Shown here: piece after piece, positions 49,346 through 52,724 of the stretch
Position numbering within the stretch: position 1 is the stretch's first letter
Layout of the letters: each line of letters starts with the position of its first letter
Source: an uncultured Eubacterium sp.
GTDB lineage: Bacteria; Bacillota; Clostridia; Lachnospirales; Lachnospiraceae
Assembly: GCA_934358495.1 (NCBI GenBank)
Contig: CAKRKO010000009.1
Coordinates: 1-52,724, forward strand
DNA length: 52,724 bases
Direction of reading: 5' to 3'
Notes under the pieces: model-generated
What the model saw: only the letters and a program-made list of their open reading frames with translations
Databases searched by the model: none
What the model was told of the DNA's origin: nothing
Program-made: the position numbers and the translations under genes

Positions 49346-50380
49346 TTACCGGAAATCCCCTCGCTCACTGACCAGTTCGAAACCGACACTCTCTACTCTG
49401 CGTCCCAGGCATCCGCGGCATTCCGCTGCTTCCTCTCCGGTGCAGATCTTGTTATCATACAGATCATACTGTTTCCGGTTTTTCACCGGTGAGAGGTTTG
49501 GCATTACAACATTCGCTCCATGCTGCAATCCTTTTTCTCTTCCAAGCGGATCTGCCGTACCAAGTGCCGTTGTCGCCGGAAGCAATACATGCGGCAACAT
49601 AATGCGGATTACGGACAGTAAAAACAACGTCAATGGAACACTTCCGGACGGCTCCTTGGCAAACATGGTATCATGATGCGGTATAAACGGGCCGATGCCC
49701 ACCATCTGGGGATCCAGTTCTTTTAAAAACACCAGATCATCAGCAAGTGTCTCTGCAGTCTGCTCCGGAGAACCTACCATAAATCCTGCGCCTACCTGAT
49801 AACCAAGTGCCTTCAAGTCATACAGACACTGTTTACGCACCGCCAGACTCATTTCCTCCGGATGCAGTTTTCGATAATGTACATCGTTTGCAGTCTCATG
49901 CCGAAGCAGATAACGATCTGCGCCCGCTTCCCGGAAACGTTTATAACTCTCATAAGATTTTTCACCAATTGACAACGTAATGGCACAATCCGGATAACCT
50001 GCACGAATCTTCCGTACAATATCTACCATACGATCATCGTTGAAATACGGATCCTCGCCTCCCTGCAGGACAAAAGTACGAAATCCTAACTCGTAGCCAT
50101 TCTCACAACAGGCTAAAATTTCATCCTCTGTCAGCCGGTAGCGTTTTGCATTCGGATTGCTTCTGCGTATTCCGCAGTAATAACAATCATTTTTGCAATA
50201 ATTGGTAAACTCGATCAGCCCTCTTGTATACACATCAGTACCATAAACCTCTTTTCGGATGCGGACAGCTTCTTCTGCCAGCAGCGCATCTACCTGTGGA
50301 TCATCCGCCATTTTGATCAGTTCCGCAAACTCTTCCCTGGTTAAATTATGTTCCCTGATTAATTTCTGTGCTGCATTCAT
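49346..50380 (-). CDS. hydE: [FeFe]-hydrogenase H-cluster maturase HydE (radical SAM)
   Basis: The 344-residue radical-SAM enzyme has its cluster motif Cys62-x3-Cys66-x2-Cys69 in LIEFTNYCKNDCYYCGIR, characteristic of HydE rather than HydG or BioB. FVLQGGEDPYF, TLSIGEKSYE and GPFIPHHDTMF follow. HydE acts on the dithiomethylamine/Fe(CO)2CN assembly of the H cluster. HydF, HydG and a hydrogenase are not in the window, so the machinery is scattered. A C-terminal CRGCLG motif is also present. PylB-like relatives exist, but the motif context favours HydE. Confidence 0.92.
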   Translation of the reverse strand: MNAAQKLIREHNLTREEFAELIKMADDPQVDALLAEEAVRIRKEVYGTDVYTRGLIEFTNYCKNDCYYCGIRRSNPNAKRYRLTEDEILACCENGYELGFRTFVLQGGEDPYFNDDRMVDIVRKIRAGYPDCAITLSIGEKSYESYKRFREAGADRYLLRHETANDVHYRKLHPEEMSLAVRKQCLYDLKALGYQVGAGFMVGSPEQTAETLADDLVFLKELDPQMVGIGPFIPHHDTMFAKEPSGSVPLTLFLLSVIRIMLPHVLLPATTALGTADPLGREKGLQHGANVVMPNLSPVKNRKQYDLYDNKICTGEEAAECRGCLGRRVESVGFELVSERGDFR

Positions 50381-50487
50381 TTCTTACTTCCCCTTTTATA
50401 TCCCTTTTTCACAGGATACTCTCATTTATAATTGCTGAAACAATACTATATTTTCCATCCAGACGCTGCGTTAAAAATGTTCCGTTT

Positions 50488-51588
50488 TTAACTGTATCTT
50501 TTTGCGATCTCTGTCTCAATGATCGTCGCTCCGCCAACAACCACATCGCCATCATACAGAACCACCGCCTGGCCACAGGTAATGGCACGTTGCGGCTCAT
50601 CAAATACCACGCGGATCTTGTCCGGCTCCGGCTGTGTCACAGTTGCCCACTGTTCTTCATGGCGGTAGCGCACTTTCGCTTTCACACGCATTTCCCCTTC
50701 AATATGATCCACGGAAATAAGATTCACATCATTTGCAATCAGTTCTCTGGAAAACAGATCTTCGTTTCTTCCCAAAATAACCTGATTTTTCACCGGATCC
50801 ACGGCTACCACATACATAGACTCTTTCAATGCAAGACCGAGTCCTTTTCTCTGCCCGATCGTATAACGGATGATTCCTTTGTGACGTCCCAGCACATTCC
50901 CCCCCAGATCTACAAAATCTCCTTCCGGATAGGTCTTTCCACGATACTGTTCAATGAAATCCGAATATTTTCCGTTTACGACAAAACAGATATCCTGGCT
51001 GTCATGTTTTCTTGCATTGATAAAACCCTGTGTTTCCGCAATTTCTCTGGTCTCAGTCTTATGCATGCCGCCCAACGGGAACTGCACATGCGCCAGCTGA
51101 TCCTGGGTCAGAGAATATAACACATAACTTTGATCTTTGCTCAGATCTACGGATTTTTTTAATAAGTAACGTCCGGTTTCCTCATTGTATTCAATCTGTG
51201 CATAATGACCAGTCACCACATAATCGTAGGACAGTTCTTTTGCACGCTGAAACAGTTTTTCAAATTTCAGATAACGGTTACAGTCAATACATGGATTCGG
51301 TGTACATGCATTCTCGTAAGAACATACAAATTTCTCCATCACTTCTTCTTTAAAGCGATCCGAAAAATTAAATACATAATAAGGCATATCCAGTGCCCGG
51401 GCGACACTTCTGGCATCTTCCACATCATCCAAGGAACAACAGGTATGTTCTCTGCATACAACTACATCCTCATTCTGAAACAACTTCATAGTAGCGCCGA
51501 TACACTCATATCCTTTTTCTTTCATCAAAAAAGCGGCTACGCTGGAATCAACGCCGCCGCTCATTGCGATTATTGCTTTTTTATTCAA
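50488..51588 (-). CDS. mnmA: tRNA 2-thiouridine(34) synthase MnmA
   Basis: The 366-residue enzyme adenylates U34 of Lys/Glu/Gln tRNAs and inserts sulfur. The PP-loop is AMSGGVDSSVAAFLM. The catalytic cysteines lie in TPNPCIDCNRYLKF (first) and SQDICFV (second). GLGLALKESMYVV and the C-terminal beta barrel follow. It has its own promoter, 94-123 nt upstream of the start. In many Clostridia the order is Rrf2-cysteine desulfurase-nifU-mnmA; here only the Rrf2-type regulator precedes it, so the desulfurase genes are elsewhere. Confidence 0.97.
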   Translation of the reverse strand: MNKKAIIAMSGGVDSSVAAFLMKEKGYECIGATMKLFQNEDVVVCREHTCCSLDDVEDARSVARALDMPYYVFNFSDRFKEEVMEKFVCSYENACTPNPCIDCNRYLKFEKLFQRAKELSYDYVVTGHYAQIEYNEETGRYLLKKSVDLSKDQSYVLYSLTQDQLAHVQFPLGGMHKTETREIAETQGFINARKHDSQDICFVVNGKYSDFIEQYRGKTYPEGDFVDLGGNVLGRHKGIIRYTIGQRKGLGLALKESMYVVAVDPVKNQVILGRNEDLFSRELIANDVNLISVDHIEGEMRVKAKVRYRHEEQWATVTQPEPDKIRVVFDEPQRAITCGQAVVLYDGDVVVGGATIIETEIAKRYS

Positions 51589-51681
51589 AGGCTACGTCTC
51601 CTTTTTATCATACTATTCAAGAATCTGCGGATTATATCGCCTGTATCTTCCAGTCATGATATAACCCCATGTTATCCTAGT

Positions 51682-51711
51682 ATTATAGTATTTTTTACTG
51701 ATAAAAATCAA
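51682..51711 (-). promoter_or_regulatory. promoter of mnmA
   Basis: On the minus strand TTGATT (51706-51711), 18 bp, TATAAT (51682-51687). Confidence 0.65.
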
Positions 51712-51729
51712 GTAGTAGCATATATTTCT

Positions 51730-52176
51730 TTAGATATAGTACATACTTTCGTCGTACTTTTCAAATTCCTGATATTCTTTCACCAGATCTGCCAGTGTCA
51801 GATTGATCAGAATCTGATCCAGCTGACGGTTCACCTCATCAATTACCCGTGTCTGAATGGCCGCTGCAATTCCTTTACAGTCACCCTCTTCTGTCATATC
51901 TTCATCTGCAATGTGATAAGTTCCATCCAGAGCTTCCAGAATCTCAGCCACAGTAATTTTCTCTGCCGGATGATTCAACAGATAGCCCCCCTGCGGGCCT
52001 TTGATACTTTTGACAATGCCTGCCCGACGCAGTGCAGCAAATACCTGCTCCAGATACTGCGGAGAAATATCATTTCGTTCCGCGATGCTGTTTAATGCCA
52101 CATGTCCGTTTTTGGAATGTACGGATAAATCGATCAGAGAGGTCAGTCCATATCTGCTTTTTTTCGAAAACTTCAT
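51730..52176 (-). CDS. Rrf2-family regulator, CymR-like
   Basis: The 148-residue winged-helix protein: MKFSKKSRYGLTSLIDLSVH, ISPQYLEQVFAALRRAGIVKSIKGPQGGYLL, then a dimerisation helix. Only one cysteine is present (in EEGDCKGIAA), so it cannot hold an IscR-type cluster with three Cys ligands. In size, sequence and the aromatic C-terminal MYYI it resembles CymR, the cysteine-metabolism repressor that acts with CysK in Bacillus. Its neighbours fit: an O-acetylhomoserine sulfhydrylase upstream and cysE nearby. AGG-GAGG-type ribosome site at about 52185-52193. Confidence 0.88.
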   Translation of the reverse strand: MKFSKKSRYGLTSLIDLSVHSKNGHVALNSIAERNDISPQYLEQVFAALRRAGIVKSIKGPQGGYLLNHPAEKITVAEILEALDGTYHIADEDMTEEGDCKGIAAAIQTRVIDEVNRQLDQILINLTLADLVKEYQEFEKYDESMYYI

Positions 52177-52283
52177 TTTTTATAATACCTCCCATACTCC
52201 ATTTTTTTAACTTTATACAAAAATTTCACTGTTTTTTCTAATGTTTGGATTACAGTAACATTTAATATTCTCATTTAATTTAA

Positions 52284-52313
52284 CAGGCGGATTGCAGTAA
52301 TACAACCCGCCTG
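52284..52313 (-). terminator. terminator of the sulfhydrylase gene
   Basis: CAGGCGG...CCGCCTG stem, extended by GTTG/CAAT pairs, 24 nt after the stop codon; a T/A-rich stretch follows on the minus strand. Confidence 0.7.
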
Positions 52314-52337
52314 AATTTCTATACTTTTTTCACTTTT

Positions 52338-52724
52338 TTACTGAATTGCTTTGAAAGCTTCATCAAGATCCTGAATGATATCGTCTACATTCTCAGTACC
52401 GATAGAAAGACGAATTGTGTTTGGCTTGATTCCCTGATCAGCAAGTTCTTCCGGTGTGCACTGGCTGTGTGTAGTTGTTGCCGGATGGATAACCAGAGAT
52501 TTTACATCTGCAACGTTTGCAAGCAGGGAGAATAACTCCAGATTGTCGATGAAATCTTTTGCTTTCTTCTCATCACCTTTGATCTCAAATGTGAAGATAG
52601 AACCACCGCCGTTCGGGAAATATTTTTTGTATAACGCCTGCTGGCTTGGATCCTCAGATACAGACGGATGATGTACACGCTCTACCTGTGGATGGTTATT
52701 TAAGTACTGAACTACTTTCAGTGC
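52338..52724 (-). CDS. metY: O-acetylhomoserine sulfhydrylase (C-terminal part)
   Basis: The last 128 codons of a PLP-dependent Cys/Met metabolism enzyme; the gene runs off the right edge. The visible part reads VVQYLNNHPQVERVHHPSV, YFPNGGGSIFTFEIKG, FSLLANVADVKSLVIHPATT, THSQCTPEELADQGI and IRLSIGTENVDDIIQDLDEA, the standard C-terminal domain of MetY-type enzymes (the ANVGD/SLV-HPATTTH motif family). It makes homocysteine from O-acetylhomoserine and sulfide. The PLP lysine is outside the window, so a cystathionine-synthase relative cannot be fully excluded. A terminator and then the CymR-like gene follow. Confidence 0.92.
   Translation of the reverse strand, partial: ALKVVQYLNNHPQVERVHHPSVSEDPSQQALYKKYFPNGGGSIFTFEIKGDEKKAKDFIDNLELFSLLANVADVKSLVIHPATTTHSQCTPEELADQGIKPNTIRLSIGTENVDDIIQDLDEAFKAIQ

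Noticed and set aside
1..52724. CRISPR arrays, integrases, transposases or a prophage
   Set aside because: No spaced direct-repeat array and no recombinase-type protein was found on either strand; the palindromic elements have no coding capacity.

Overview
The window looks like a chromosomal segment of an anaerobic, low-to-mid GC Firmicute, most likely a Lachnospiraceae member (Blautia/Dorea/Mediterraneibacter-type; genus not resolved). The reasons are a PolC-type replicase next to ispG and the pyrH-frr-uppS-cdsA-dxr-rseP block, a MEP isoprenoid pathway, Re-type citrate synthase, an [FeFe]-hydrogenase maturase, Rex, fhs/folD, and a FtsK/SpoIIIE-TepA pair. No tRNA, rRNA, CRISPR array or intact insertion sequence was recognised. 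Almost all genes lie on the minus strand.

Layout. 1-178: start of infC (apparently ATT start) behind an L20-type attenuator leader and a strong promoter, reading leftward. 394-1242: a plus-strand PHP phosphoesterase. 1254-1450: structured intergenic DNA. 1524-4984: a GAF-GGDEF cyclase, a Cof-type HAD phosphatase, and a chorismate mutase-ACT protein with a shrunken prephenate dehydratase region. 5059-16113: the translation/isoprenoid/envelope/replication block, in transcription order pyrH, frr, uppS, cdsA, dxr, rseP, ispG, polC. 16260-19913: an Asp/Glu-type racemase divergent from a D-aspartate-ligase-like ATP-grasp enzyme and a MurE-like ligase, a probable peptidoglycan side-chain module. 19951-30920: zinc-ribbon/TPR membrane protein, folD, fhs, ftsK, uppP, tepA, glgA, yebC. 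30978-35747: CorC-like CBS protein, solitary MazF, alr, nnr, rex. 35838-41350: ABC-F ATPase behind a terminator/attenuator, then icd, a GntR regulator and Re-citrate synthase, with three evenly spaced GntR-like operator dyads in front of the citrate synthase.

41472-46898 is the accessory part. It holds a 77-residue Cys/Gly protein with an internal duplication, a 46-residue gene converging on it, two small related helical proteins (one with a sporulation-like promoter), a toxin-antitoxin pair whose PIN toxin has a TAG at codon 4, and a visibly AT-rich patch with a frameshifted endonuclease/exonuclease/phosphatase-fold gene and a PD-(D/E)XK-NUMOD1 nuclease, followed by a metallophosphoesterase of ordinary composition. 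47044-52724: ferredoxin-nitroreductase, an inverted pair of nested palindromic elements (47936-48243), serine acetyltransferase, hydE, mnmA, a CymR-like Rrf2 regulator and the 3' end of an O-acetylhomoserine sulfhydrylase; several of these belong to cysteine/methionine and sulfur metabolism.

The observations most worth following up are the nested palindromic elements (two full copies and one degenerate copy), the D-Asp-ligase/racemase/MurE module, the operator-controlled Re-citrate synthase-Icd unit, the duplicated CCCGGCGG mini-protein cluster, and the AT-rich nuclease patch. The only stretch over 300 bases without a gene is 47902-48248, which is filled by the nested palindromes. The first 393 bases contain the infC leader and promoter, then AT-rich sequence in which I see nothing firm.
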